A stretch of 64,000 nt of DNA from positions 18,146-82,145 of the forward strand of contig JAQWFL010000012.1 of assembly GCA_028704435.1 (NCBI GenBank). The letters run 5' to 3'. The stretch is from Anaerostipes sp. (lineage in GTDB: Bacteria > Bacillota > Clostridia > Lachnospirales > Lachnospiraceae). The position numbers were made by a program, and so were the translations under genes. The notes beneath the pieces are model-generated. The model did not search any database and had not been told where the DNA came from. It worked only from the letters and a program-made list of their open reading frames with translations. The first letter of the stretch is position 1. The number at the start of each line of letters is the position of its first letter. This document shows, piece by piece, positions 1 to 8,740 of this stretch.

Positions 1-92
1 GACGATGAATAGATTATCTTTTCAATAGGATGAGATGATTGAAGCCAATGAAGGATATTGGCCAGAATTGAATTAAATGTATTAAAAGTTTC

Positions 93-132
93 AAAAAGTT
101 CCAGAAAGAGATTTCTTTCTGGAACTTTTTTT
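93..132 (+). terminator. Rho-independent terminator of the upstream transcript
   Basis: A 12-bp perfect stem (AGTTCCAGAAAG at 97-108 with CTTTCTGGAACT at 115-126) has a 6-nt loop and is followed by a T run. It closes a transcription unit that lies mostly outside the window to the left. Confidence 0.88.
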
Positions 133-162
133 GGGAAAAACTATCTGCTTCGTCGTAATGTA

Positions 163-191
163 TTGTCATTTATTCATCAAAATCATATGAT
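163..191 (+). promoter_or_regulatory. Promoter of the glycoside PTS operon
   Basis: TTGTCA (163-168), a 17-bp spacer and TATGAT (186-191) form a good sigma-A promoter about 45 bp before the first gene. The -10 lies in the 10-bp palindrome ATCATATGAT. An 8-bp inverted repeat (TGTCATTT 164-171, AAATGACA 205-212) straddles the promoter and start region and could be an operator. No regulator gene for it is seen in the window. Confidence 0.6.
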
Positions 192-235
192 GCAAACATA
201 AAAGAAATGACATACGAAACTTAGGAGGTATATAC

Positions 236-1624
236 ATGAAAGGTGCAGTAAAAATCGTGACAATTGGTGGTGGAAGTAGCTACACACCAGAGTTGATGGA
301 AGGATTTATCAAACGGTACGAAAATCTACCCATCAAAGAAATATGGTTAGTTGATATTGAAGATGGAAGAGAAAAGGTAGAAGTTGTTGGAGCACTTGCT
401 CAAAGAATGTGGGATGCATCTCCATATGACGTGAAAGTATACACAACGCTAGAACGCAGAGAAGCTTTAAAAGATGCAGACTTTGTTACGACACAATTTA
501 GAGTCGGACTTTTAGATGCCAGAATCAAGGATGAAAGAATTCCATCTCTTTATGGAATGCTAGGGCAGGAAACTAATGGTGCAGGAGGAATGTTCAAAGC
601 ATTTCGAACGATCCCAGTTATTGGGCAAATTATTGAAGATATGAAAGAGCTTTGTCCAGATGCTTGGTTAATCAATTTCACCAATCCAAGTGGAATGGTA
701 ACAGAAGCAGTAATCAAACATTTTGGATGGAAAAAATGTATTGGACTTTGTAATATACCAACGATTTCGATGATGGCAGAACCTAAGATTCTAGGAAAGA
801 AAATTGAAAATTTAAATTACAGATATGTTGGGTTAAATCATTTTCATTGGCACAAAGTGTATGACGAAGAAGGCAAGGATTTAACACCAGAATTAATCAA
901 TCATATCAATGAAAGAGATAATGGAACGCCAGCTAATATTTATCAAGCAAAATTTCCGCTAGAACTTCTTCATAGCATGAATTTAGTACCATGCGGTTAT
1001 CACAGATATTATTACATGAAGCAAGCAATGCTTGAGCATGCCATAGAAGAATTCAATGAAGGCGGAACACGTGCAGAGCAAATGAAACGAACAGAAAAAG
1101 AACTATTTGAAATCTATAAAAATGCAGAACTTCATGAAAAACCAGAGCAACTAGGAAAACGTGGAGGTGCTTACTATAGTGATGCTGCTTGTGAATGTAT
1201 TCGTGCGATTTATGGAAATAAAAAAATTCACATGGTAGTGAGCACCCAAAATAACGGAGCAATCTCCTGCTTGGATGATGATTCTATTGTAGAAGTGTCA
1301 TGTATTATTTCTTCTGCAGGAGCTCAGCCAATGGCATGGGGACAACTTCCAGCAGCAGAAAAAGGTTGGATTCAAGTAATGAAAGCAATGGAAGAATGCA
1401 CCATTGAGGCAGCATTGACTGGTGATTACGGAAAAGCAATGGAAGCATTTGTAATCAATCCATTGGTTGAAAATAACGAATATACACAAAAGGTATTAGA
1501 TGAGATGCTTGTTGCTCATGCAAAGTATTTACCTCAATTTGAAGAAAAAATCAAAGAACTAAAAGAAAAAGGAATTGCTTCTAAAGATCCAGTTGTTATG
1601 GATTTGATGGAACATGGTTTCTAA
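236..1624 (+). CDS. 6-phospho-beta-glucosidase, glycoside hydrolase family 4
   Basis: GH4 enzymes hydrolyse phosphorylated disaccharides in the cytoplasm by an NAD- and Mn-dependent redox/elimination mechanism. The N terminus has a Rossmann-type GGGSSYTPE motif. Other family motifs are GQETNGAGG, NFTNPSG, the metal-ligand segment CNIP (Cys172) and His202 in GLNHFHWH. CNIP, rather than CDMP or CHSV, points to 6-phospho-beta-glucosidases over alpha-glucosidases or galactosidases. The 462-aa length is normal and the start follows a strong AGGAGG. It is the first gene of an operon with an aldose epimerase (12 bp on) and a sugar PTS permease, so it probably splits the phosphorylated glycoside that the permease imports. 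The exact substrate is inferred, not shown. Confidence 0.9.
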   Translation: MKGAVKIVTIGGGSSYTPELMEGFIKRYENLPIKEIWLVDIEDGREKVEVVGALAQRMWDASPYDVKVYTTLERREALKDADFVTTQFRVGLLDARIKDERIPSLYGMLGQETNGAGGMFKAFRTIPVIGQIIEDMKELCPDAWLINFTNPSGMVTEAVIKHFGWKKCIGLCNIPTISMMAEPKILGKKIENLNYRYVGLNHFHWHKVYDEEGKDLTPELINHINERDNGTPANIYQAKFPLELLHSMNLVPCGYHRYYYMKQAMLEHAIEEFNEGGTRAEQMKRTEKELFEIYKNAELHEKPEQLGKRGGAYYSDAACECIRAIYGNKKIHMVVSTQNNGAISCLDDDSIVEVSCIISSAGAQPMAWGQLPAAEKGWIQVMKAMEECTIEAALTGDYGKAMEAFVINPLVENNEYTQKVLDEMLVAHAKYLPQFEEKIKELKEKGIASKDPVVMDLMEHGF

Positions 1625-1636
1625 GCGGAGGAGAGC

Positions 1637-2653
1637 ATGAGTGTAAAAAGAGAAGTATTTGGGTGTCTTCATAATGGGAAAAAAGCCTACATCTATACCA
1701 TTGAAAACAAAAATGGATTTTCTGTAAAAGTCACAGATTTTGGCGTGAATATTGTGTCAACCATGGTAAAGGATAAAGATGGAATTACGAGAGATGTATC
1801 TTTAGGATATGACACATTGGAAGAATATTTTGAAAATGGGATCATGTTTGGTGCCACCGTGGGAAGAAATGTTAATCGCATATCCAATGCAGCGTTTACG
1901 ATTGATGGAATAAAATATCAAGTTGCAAAAAATCGTGGAAAACATAATATTCATAGCGATAAAGAGCATGGATTTCACAAAGTACTTTGGAATTCTGAAA
2001 TTATTGATGAAAATGCTGTGAAATTTACATACCTTAGTCCAGACGGGGAACAAGGTTTCCCTGGAAACTTACAAGTATCGATTATTTATACCGTTACAAA
2101 AGGGAATGGACTGATGATTTCTTATCACGCGGTGAGTGACAAGAAAACACTTATTAATTTAACAAATCATAATTACTTTAATTTAGGTGGCCATGATAGT
2201 GGAACAATTGAAGAAACAAAAGTAAGAATTCTAGCTGATTGGTTTACACCAGTAGATGAGGATACAATTCCAACAGGAGAAATTCGAAAAGTAGAAGGAA
2301 CTACAATGGATTTTCGAAGATTCAAAGCAGTGAATACAGATATTGAGAAAGGATATGACCACAATTTTGTGATTCAAAATCCTAATTGTGGAGTCAGGAA
2401 AATGGCAGAAGCTGTGGATGAGACAACCGGTATTGCTATGGAAGTGTATTCAGATCTTCCAGGTATGCAATTTTATACAGGAAATACAATGAAAAAGACA
2501 AAAGGGAAAGGAGGCATCATGTATGGAAAACGATGTGGATTTTGTATGGAACCACATTACTTCCCCAATAGTATCAATACTAAAGAATTTGACGCACCTG
2601 TCTATGAGGCAGGACAAGTCTATGAAACGGTAACTATTTATCAATTCGTTTAA
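1637..2653 (+). CDS. galM: Aldose 1-epimerase (mutarotase)
   Basis: This enzyme interconverts alpha and beta anomers of free hexoses. The 338-aa product has the GalM hallmarks: GRNVNRI near the N terminus, the first catalytic His region (HNIHSDKEHGFHKVLW, a divergent form of the usual LHGG motif), the second catalytic His in LTNHNYFNLGGH, and the C-terminal catalytic Glu in CMEPHYFPNS. It sits between the GH4 hydrolase and the PTS gene with gaps of 12 and 14 bp. In this setting it plausibly converts the free beta-glucose released by the hydrolase into the alpha form used by glucokinase. Confidence 0.9.
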   Translation: MSVKREVFGCLHNGKKAYIYTIENKNGFSVKVTDFGVNIVSTMVKDKDGITRDVSLGYDTLEEYFENGIMFGATVGRNVNRISNAAFTIDGIKYQVAKNRGKHNIHSDKEHGFHKVLWNSEIIDENAVKFTYLSPDGEQGFPGNLQVSIIYTVTKGNGLMISYHAVSDKKTLINLTNHNYFNLGGHDSGTIEETKVRILADWFTPVDEDTIPTGEIRKVEGTTMDFRRFKAVNTDIEKGYDHNFVIQNPNCGVRKMAEAVDETTGIAMEVYSDLPGMQFYTGNTMKKTKGKGGIMYGKRCGFCMEPHYFPNSINTKEFDAPVYEAGQVYETVTIYQFV

Positions 2654-2667
2654 GGGAGGAGAAAACG

Positions 2668-4842
2668 ATGTCAAACAACAAAAAGAAAAAAGGATCCGTA
2701 TTTGCGGTCATCCAACAAGTAGGAAAATCATTTTTCTTACCAGTATCTGTACTGCCAATCGCAGGGATTCTGTTAGGACTAGGAGCTTCATTTACCAATG
2801 CTGATACCATTGCAGCATATCATTTAACTGGAATTATGGGAGAAGGAACACTGTTAAATGGACTTCTAACCATTATGTCACAAGTAGGAAATACTATCTT
2901 TGGAAACTTACCATTAATTTTTGCACTAGCGGTTGCACTTGGTATGGCAAAAAATGAAAAAGCAGTTGCTGTACTTTCTGCTGGTATTTCATTTTTCGTT
3001 ATGAATTCTACGATAAATGCCATGCTTAAGCTAACAGGAAAAATCTTAGCAGATGGAACCTATGCAAAAAGTGTATTAAATGGACAAATTACGAGTGTAT
3101 GTGGAATTGACTCTCTACAAATGGGGGTATTTGCAGGAGTTCTTGTTGGACTTGTAACTGCAGCCCTACATAATCGTTTTTATAAACAAGAATTACCAGC
3201 AGCTTTAGCGTTCTTTTCTGGGGTTCGTTTTGTACCAATCATTTGTGTATTTGCACATATTGGTGTTGGTATTATCTGTTACTTTATTTGGCCAATCATT
3301 CAAAGTGGAATCTTTGCACTTGGAAACTTGGTTATGGGAACAGGATATATTGGAACTGCAATCTTTGGATTCCTAGAAAGAGCATTGATTCCATTTGGAT
3401 TACACCATGTATTCTATATTCCATTTTGGCAGACATCTCTTGGCGGAACCATGGAAGTTGCAGGAAAAATGGTAGAGGGTGCACAAAATATTTTCTTTGC
3501 ACAATTAGCTGACCCAGCAACAAAACACTTCTCAGTTGAAGCATGTCGTTTCATGACTGGAAAATATCCATTTATGATGGCAGGACTTCCAGGAGCAGCA
3601 TATGCAATGTATCGTTGTGCAAAACCTGAAAAACGTAAGTTGGTTGGAGGATTATTGTTTTCAGCAGCTTTAACATCATTCCTTACAGGAATCACAGAGC
3701 CAATTGAATTTACATTCTTATTTATTGCACCAGGATTATTTATCCTACACTGCGGATTGGCAGGATTGTCATTCGCAATTATGCATATTTTAAAAATCTG
3801 TATTGGAACAACATTCTCATGTGGATTGATTGACTTTATGCTTTATGGAGTGTTACAAGGACAACAAAGAAGTAATTGGTTGATGATTATTCCAGTTTTT
3901 GCACTGTATGCAGTACTTTATTACTTTGTTTTTAAGCTTGTAATTGAAAAATTCAACCTTCCAACACCAGGACGTGATGACAATGAAGAGGAAGTGAAGC
4001 TTTATACAAAGGCAGATTTTCAAGCAAAACAGGGAAATGCAGCAGCGGATGAAGATGCACCAGATGACATGCAATCGCTACTAATTCTAAAGGGATTAGG
4101 TGGATTAAAGAATATTGAGGATATTGATTGTTGTGCAACAAGACTTCGTATTACAGTTGAAGATGAAAACAAGGTGACAGATAGTTACTTGAAACAATCT
4201 GGATCCAAAGGAATCATAAAAAAGGGAAATGGAATTCAGGTGATTTATGGACCACAAGTACCCATTGTTAAGAGTAATTTTGAAGAATTTGTTCAGTATT
4301 ACACAACAAAAGGAACAGATCCATCTGTAGAAGAGGTGTCACCCATAGAAGATTCTTCAGCTCCTGTTACAAAACAAAAGGAAATTGGTCATGGAAAACT
4401 TCTCGCAGTAGCAGATGGAAATGTGCTAGCTATGACAGAAGCAAAAGATAAAGCATTTTCAAGCTGTGCCATGGGAGATGGATATATTGTGAAACCTACA
4501 AAAGGAGTGGTAGTAGCTCCAGCAGATGGAAAAATCACAGCATTAATCGAACCATCTTTACATGCAGTTGGGATTGAAACGAAAGAAGGATTAAATCTAT
4601 TGATTCACATAGGAATTGATACAGTAAAACTAGAAGGAAAAGGTTTTAAAGCATTTGTTGAAAATGGACAAGAAGTAAAAGCAGGAGATAAATTAGTAGA
4701 ATTTGACATTAATATTGTAAAAGAAGCAGGGTACGCACCAGATATTCTAGTTATTGTTTTAGAGGATGAAAATCTTCAAAAAGTAGATTACAAGGTGGGA
4801 CAAAATGCAGATGCAGGAACAACCGTAGTGGCAGAATATTAA
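2668..4842 (+). CDS. PTS permease, glucose-family EIICBA fusion
   Basis: A single-chain phosphotransferase permease that imports and phosphorylates a sugar. Domains in order: membrane EIIC (about 10-430, starting with the FFLPVSVLPIAGILLG signature and containing GITEPIEF), EIIB (about 465-545, phospho-Cys489 in DCCATRLR) and EIIA (about 570-715, phospho-His647 in LIHIGIDTV). All three phosphotransfer domains look intact, so only EI and HPr are needed. A GGGAGGAG ribosome site precedes the start. Glucose-family permeases carry glucose, maltose, GlcNAc or glucosides. The linked GH4 enzyme suggests a beta-glucoside, but the substrate cannot be read from sequence. Confidence 0.93.
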   Translation: MSNNKKKKGSVFAVIQQVGKSFFLPVSVLPIAGILLGLGASFTNADTIAAYHLTGIMGEGTLLNGLLTIMSQVGNTIFGNLPLIFALAVALGMAKNEKAVAVLSAGISFFVMNSTINAMLKLTGKILADGTYAKSVLNGQITSVCGIDSLQMGVFAGVLVGLVTAALHNRFYKQELPAALAFFSGVRFVPIICVFAHIGVGIICYFIWPIIQSGIFALGNLVMGTGYIGTAIFGFLERALIPFGLHHVFYIPFWQTSLGGTMEVAGKMVEGAQNIFFAQLADPATKHFSVEACRFMTGKYPFMMAGLPGAAYAMYRCAKPEKRKLVGGLLFSAALTSFLTGITEPIEFTFLFIAPGLFILHCGLAGLSFAIMHILKICIGTTFSCGLIDFMLYGVLQGQQRSNWLMIIPVFALYAVLYYFVFKLVIEKFNLPTPGRDDNEEEVKLYTKADFQAKQGNAAADEDAPDDMQSLLILKGLGGLKNIEDIDCCATRLRITVEDENKVTDSYLKQSGSKGIIKKGNGIQVIYGPQVPIVKSNFEEFVQYYTTKGTDPSVEEVSPIEDSSAPVTKQKEIGHGKLLAVADGNVLAMTEAKDKAFSSCAMGDGYIVKPTKGVVVAPADGKITALIEPSLHAVGIETKEGLNLLIHIGIDTVKLEGKGFKAFVENGQEVKAGDKLVEFDINIVKEAGYAPDILVIVLEDENLQKVDYKVGQNADAGTTVVAEY

Positions 4843-5146
4843 TTTACAAGCGAACTTTCTCTTGAAATATAGAGAGAGCTATGCCTTACTACTTTCAACG
4901 AGTGGAGAATAAGGAATCGACAAGGGGGATGTCCAAGCAATATAAACTGAATCAGGATTTTTGGTATGGACAGTCTGTGTTAGAATTGCAAGAAAGCATG
5001 AATCAACTCAGTATTAAAAAACTGTATGAGATGCAGGGAACACGTAATGTAACAATGTTCTCTGCATTGTTGTGTAATAACACATTGACGGTTTACAAAT
5101 AATGGAATATAATAAAAACGAAAGAATATAAATCGGGGAATGATAT
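4843..5146 (+). other. 304-bp gap with no convincing gene
   Basis: A 73-codon open frame (4881-5102) lies here. It has no ribosome site, is unlike any family I know and is probably not a gene. No strong terminator for the PTS operon is visible, only a weak CTCT/AGAG hairpin at about 4857-4878. Positions 4887-4901 are identical over 15 bp to the left half of the ROK operator at 47829-47843, without the matching right half. A promoter for the next gene is not obvious. Confidence 0.5.
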
Positions 5147-6088
5147 ATGGTTGCATTAGAAAGGATTCATATGTCAAAAACTGATCATATAACAAAGCAT
5201 TTTTTTACGAACAAGATTAAATTCGCTGATTTATTCAACGGTATTTTATTTGAAGGAAAACAAATCATAGATTCCAAGGATTTAATTCAGGAGAATATAG
5301 AACATATTGTATCATTGAGTAAGAATAGACAAAGCCAAAAGAGTATAAACAGATATCGAGATTGTTTTATGTCATGGAAAGGCAATGTAAGACTTTTACT
5401 GCTAGGCATTGAGAATCAGGAGAAGATTCACTATGCCATGCCATTAAAAAGTTTAACTTATGATATTATGTGTTATGTAGAACAAGCAGAGCAGATTCGT
5501 AATTCTCACAGAGAAAAAAAGGAATATGGTAATTCAGCAGAATTCCTATCAGGATGGCATAAGAGGGATTATCTTGACCCAGTGATTACGGTTGTTGTAT
5601 ATTGGGGAGAAGATGAGTGGGATGGTAAGTTGAATTTTCAAGATATGATAAAGATATCTGACGATGATATTAAAGAGGTGCTTGCACCCTACCTTCCAAA
5701 GTATCAAGTGCTTGTAGTAGAACCGAGAAAACTAAAGGATTTAGACGTGTTTCAAACAAGTCTAAGAGATATCTTTGGTATGATGAAGTACCGGGATCAA
5801 GAAGAGCAATTCCAGAATTACGTTTCTAATAATGAAAGGTTATTGGATATGGAAGATTTGGAATTATTGAAATCTGTTTTAAATGATAAGAGTTTTGTGT
5901 GCATTAAGGAAGAAGAGGAGGCGGTTACAGTGTGTAAAGCTACAGAGGCCATTTATAATCGAGGAAAAGTAGAGGGTAAAATAGAGGGAAAAGAAGAAAT
6001 TTTTAAAAAATTATATGAATTGGGTGTCGACAAAGAGTTGATTCAAAAACTAAAAGCAGAGCTGGAAAAGGAGAAACAGCCCGTGTAA
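5147..6088 (+). CDS. Rpn-family recombination-promoting nuclease / putative transposase (YhgA-like)
   Basis: The 313-aa product resembles the PD-(D/E)XK Rpn/YhgA proteins common in Lachnospiraceae. Visible features: SKTDHITKHFF and FADLFNGILF at the N terminus, the conserved YRDCFMSW segment, and DPVITVVVYWGEDEWDG in the nuclease core. The highly charged C-terminal tail has the repeat GKVEGKIEGKEE typical of the family. E. coli Rpn proteins promote RecA-independent recombination; they are not true transposases of a mobile element. GGGGA precedes the ATG at 5147, and an ATG eight codons later is an alternative. The gene is followed 22 bp later by an MmcQ-like gene. Confidence 0.8.
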   Translation: MVALERIHMSKTDHITKHFFTNKIKFADLFNGILFEGKQIIDSKDLIQENIEHIVSLSKNRQSQKSINRYRDCFMSWKGNVRLLLLGIENQEKIHYAMPLKSLTYDIMCYVEQAEQIRNSHREKKEYGNSAEFLSGWHKRDYLDPVITVVVYWGEDEWDGKLNFQDMIKISDDDIKEVLAPYLPKYQVLVVEPRKLKDLDVFQTSLRDIFGMMKYRDQEEQFQNYVSNNERLLDMEDLELLKSVLNDKSFVCIKEEEEAVTVCKATEAIYNRGKVEGKIEGKEEIFKKLYELGVDKELIQKLKAELEKEKQPV

Positions 6089-6110
6089 AATGTGAGATGA
6101 GGAAATAAAG

Positions 6111-6440
6111 ATGATAACAAGAGAAGAAGTGTTAAAGTATGGATTATCTTTTCCAGATACATATATAGACACACCATTTCGAGAGAAGAACTGGGTTTTA
6201 GTGCGATTCAAAAAGAATAAGAGAGCATTTTTATGGACTTATGAGATGGAAGGAACCATGCGAATTAACATTAAAGTGGATCCAGAATGGCGACATGTGT
6301 GGAGAGAAACTTATGATGCTGTTCTTCCAGGATACCATCAAAATAAAAAATATTGGAATACAATTATTTTGGATGGAAGTGTTCCAACAAAGGAATTAAA
6401 AAGGATGATAGGAGAATCCTATGATTTGATTGTAAAGTAG
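6111..6440 (+). CDS. MmcQ/YjbR family protein
   Basis: A 109-aa single-domain protein of the MmcQ/YjbR fold (CyaY-like, proposed DNA-binding). Family features are LSFPDTYIDTPF near the N terminus, the VRFKKNKRAFLW strand, INIKVDPEW, and the C-terminal segment with KKYWNTIILDG and the SYDLIVK end. It lies in the same direction 22 bp after the Rpn-like gene and is followed by a terminator. Its biological role is unknown across the family. Confidence 0.85.
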   Translation: MITREEVLKYGLSFPDTYIDTPFREKNWVLVRFKKNKRAFLWTYEMEGTMRINIKVDPEWRHVWRETYDAVLPGYHQNKKYWNTIILDGSVPTKELKRMIGESYDLIVK

Positions 6441-6481
6441 ATAATTTACATGGATGCGGTATGGTGGTATTCTGAAGATAG

Positions 6482-6520
6482 AAAAAGTAACCACAATCAT
6501 GGGGATGCGGTTACTTTTTT
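6482..6520 (+). terminator. Rho-independent terminator
   Basis: AAAAAGTAACC (6482-6492) pairs with GGTTACTTTTT (6509-6519) around a 16-nt loop and ends in T's. It closes the Rpn/MmcQ unit and could also act on the opposite strand. Confidence 0.8.
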
Positions 6521-6591
6521 GATATTTTCCCAAGGGAAAACGGGTTAAAGATAAATAGATATGAATGGAATCTTACGAGTTCATCTACCCA

Positions 6592-7941
6592 TCAAAGGGT
6601 GAAGGGTAGATGAACAATAAATTTGCTGCCCTTTCCAAGTTCGCTTTCAACATGAATCGTACCATGATGTGCTTTCACAATCCACTGAACCATAGACAAG
6701 CCTAATCCCATGCCATGATTACGGCTTTGCTCTACTTGATAGAGTCGATTCCAGATTTTCTCCAAATTTGTTTTTGAGATTCCGATTCCATTGTCTTCTA
6801 TTGATATGACAGCATTATGTTCCTGCTTCTCCAGATGAATATGAATCCATCCATTATCAGTGCCATAAGTGATTCCATTATCAATAAGATTTAAAAATAC
6901 TCTCATAAGTAGTGATTGATCACCTGAAATATAGATTTCTTTTGCTCCATCTATTGTGATTTCAATTCCACGTTTAGTTGCTTTTTCTTCAAGCTCCTCG
7001 GAAACCATTTCGATTAACATATGTAATTCTATTTCTTCATAGCTCAATCTTAAGGTTCCATTTTCACTTCTTGCAATCATTAATAATTGTGAGATAAGCT
7101 TTGACATTCGATTTGCTTGTCGCAAAATAATAGATAGACCCATTTTGTCATCTTCGCTGAGTTGCTCATTTTCAAGCATATATTCGCACTGAGAGATTAA
7201 GACAGCAATTGGGGTACGCAGTTCATGGGATACGTCGGAAGTAAACTGTTTTTCATTTTCAAAGGATTCTTCTAACCGCTGGAACATATCATTAAATGTC
7301 ATGGCTAGTTTGTACATCTCATCCTTTTTTTCTGGAATGGAAAGGCGATTGGTAAGATTATTTCCATCACGAATCTGGTCAACTGACTTACAGATACTAT
7401 CCACAGGTTTAAGAGCGCGTTGTAGCATTCTGTAACTAATAATTCCAACAAAAATTACAAGAACAAGAAAAGCAACCAGCATAAAAATACGTAAAGATGC
7501 CATAAAATCTTCAATATCATGGATGGAATCAATTCCACGAATCCATACAGTCTGATTGTTTCCGTAATTATATACGGTATCATAGACCATCCAATGTTTT
7601 TCGTTGTTGGATACTGTTCGTACGTTGTTTGTAGAAAGTTTTGTGAGAGTAGGAAATTCCTGAGGCAAAACCCCATGAAGTAAGACGCCATTTTTATCAT
7701 AGATGGCATACATGATACCTTCATCATAAAAATCTACATCAGAATTTATTTCATAAGAACCTTTTTTAAAGCTAAGGTCTCCTACAAATTGGTCAACATT
7801 TTCTTGCAGTTGTTCTTCTGATTTTGATAGTTCTAACTGGTTCATATAAAATAGTCCGCAAATCATAACGATTCCAAGAATTAGAGCAATGATTGTGGTA
7901 TATAATATTGTCATCTTTACTTTGATTGATAATTTTTTCAT
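6592..7941 (-). CDS. Two-component sensor histidine kinase
   Basis: The 449-aa membrane sensor has TM1 at about 12-33, an extracytoplasmic sensor loop at about 34-150, TM2 at about 151-172, HAMP at about 172-225 and a HisKA domain with phospho-acceptor His239 in SDVSHELRTP. The HATPase domain has the N box (NLIDNGITYG), G1 (EDNGIGI) and G2 (GMGLGLSM). The class resembles the CssS/ArlS-like OmpR-associated kinases. It is co-transcribed downstream of its response regulator with a 4-bp ATGA overlap. The signal is unknown; the divergent exported-protein genes are a plausible target. Confidence 0.93.
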   Translation of the reverse strand: MKKLSIKVKMTILYTTIIALILGIVMICGLFYMNQLELSKSEEQLQENVDQFVGDLSFKKGSYEINSDVDFYDEGIMYAIYDKNGVLLHGVLPQEFPTLTKLSTNNVRTVSNNEKHWMVYDTVYNYGNNQTVWIRGIDSIHDIEDFMASLRIFMLVAFLVLVIFVGIISYRMLQRALKPVDSICKSVDQIRDGNNLTNRLSIPEKKDEMYKLAMTFNDMFQRLEESFENEKQFTSDVSHELRTPIAVLISQCEYMLENEQLSEDDKMGLSIILRQANRMSKLISQLLMIARSENGTLRLSYEEIELHMLIEMVSEELEEKATKRGIEITIDGAKEIYISGDQSLLMRVFLNLIDNGITYGTDNGWIHIHLEKQEHNAVISIEDNGIGISKTNLEKIWNRLYQVEQSRNHGMGLGLSMVQWIVKAHHGTIHVESELGKGSKFIVHLPFTL

Positions 7942-8612
7942 TGATCCACCTTTAGCACATATCCCATACCTCTGACTGTGTGAATTAACTTTTGTTCAAA
8001 ATCTGCATCTATTTTCTTCCTTAAATATCGGATGTAAACATCAATGATGTTAGAACTTCCTTCATAATCAAAATTCCAGGCACATTGTTCAATTTGATCT
8101 CGAGAAAGAATTTGTCCCTGATTTAATAACATATATTCTAAAATCATATATTCTTTACTTGATAGTTTAATGATAGTTCCATTACGTTTCACTTCTTTGG
8201 TATCGCGATTTAGCGATAAGTCTGAGATTGATAGTTCATTGGAAACATAGTTTGGTTTTCTTCGCATCATAGAGCGAACTCTGGCAAGTAATTCATCAAA
8301 TGAAAATGGTTTTACAAGATAATCATCAGCTCCTAAATCTAATCCCTTTACCCGGCCTTCTACGGTTCCTTTTGCAGACAGAAGCAAGACTGGCGTGTCC
8401 TTTCCATCACGTCTTAGATTTTTAAGCACACTAAGACCATCTAATTTTGGTAACATAATATCAAGAATAATCCCGTCATATGTTGTCAAAGCAAGATAGT
8501 CCATGGCTTCTAATCCATCTTCGCATACATCTACACTGTAACTTTCTTTTTCAAATCTCTTTTTAATTATTTCCCTTAGATCTTGTTGATCTTCTATAAT
8601 AAGTAGTCTCAT
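7938..8612 (-). CDS. OmpR-family response regulator
   Basis: The 224-aa regulator has a receiver domain (acidic EDQQD, phospho-Asp51 in ILDIMLP, Lys101 in LVKPF) and a C-terminal winged-helix DNA-binding domain ending in YIRYLRKKIDADF and VRGMGYVLKV. The open frame extends upstream to 8699, but homology begins at MRLLIIEDQ, so I place the start at 8612 (MNM at 8618 is possible). No ribosome site precedes either ATG. Instead a TATAAT sits immediately upstream, which suggests a leaderless message. It overlaps its kinase gene by 4 bp. Confidence 0.92.
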   Translation of the reverse strand: MRLLIIEDQQDLREIIKKRFEKESYSVDVCEDGLEAMDYLALTTYDGIILDIMLPKLDGLSVLKNLRRDGKDTPVLLLSAKGTVEGRVKGLDLGADDYLVKPFSFDELLARVRSMMRRKPNYVSNELSISDLSLNRDTKEVKRNGTIIKLSSKEYMILEYMLLNQGQILSRDQIEQCAWNFDYEGSSNIIDVYIRYLRKKIDADFEQKLIHTVRGMGYVLKVDQ

Positions 8613-8674
8613 ATTCATATTATATATGAAAATTAGAAAAATGAAACGAATTTTAATCTTTCTTTCATTTTTCT
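8613..8674 (-). promoter_or_regulatory. Response-regulator promoter with a 12-bp dyad
   Basis: On the minus strand a perfect TATAAT occupies 8619-8624 and the ATG at 8612 begins about where transcription should start. The -35 is weak. Just upstream is a perfect 12-bp inverted repeat, AGAAAAATGAAA (8635-8646) and TTTCATTTTTCT (8663-8674), with a 16-bp spacer. It lies between the two divergent transcripts and is a candidate autoregulatory site. Confidence 0.5.
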
Positions 8675-8740
8675 CTGTTATGCTTATATTACAAAACAAA
8701 AAGGAGAAACTAATAACAAGAAATCACAGGAGGTATAGAT

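Noticed and set aside
1..92. Possible 3' end of an upstream gene (frame 2 stops at 26-28, another open stretch ends at 74-76)
   Set aside because: Too short to identify, with two stops in the same frame; no family match visible.
4881..5102. 73-codon frame after the PTS gene
   Set aside because: No ribosome site and no recognisable features. It lies in the gap and contains the ROK half-site match.
5147..6088. Active transposon
   Set aside because: The putative transposase label of the Rpn family is historical; no terminal repeats or target duplication are seen around the gene.
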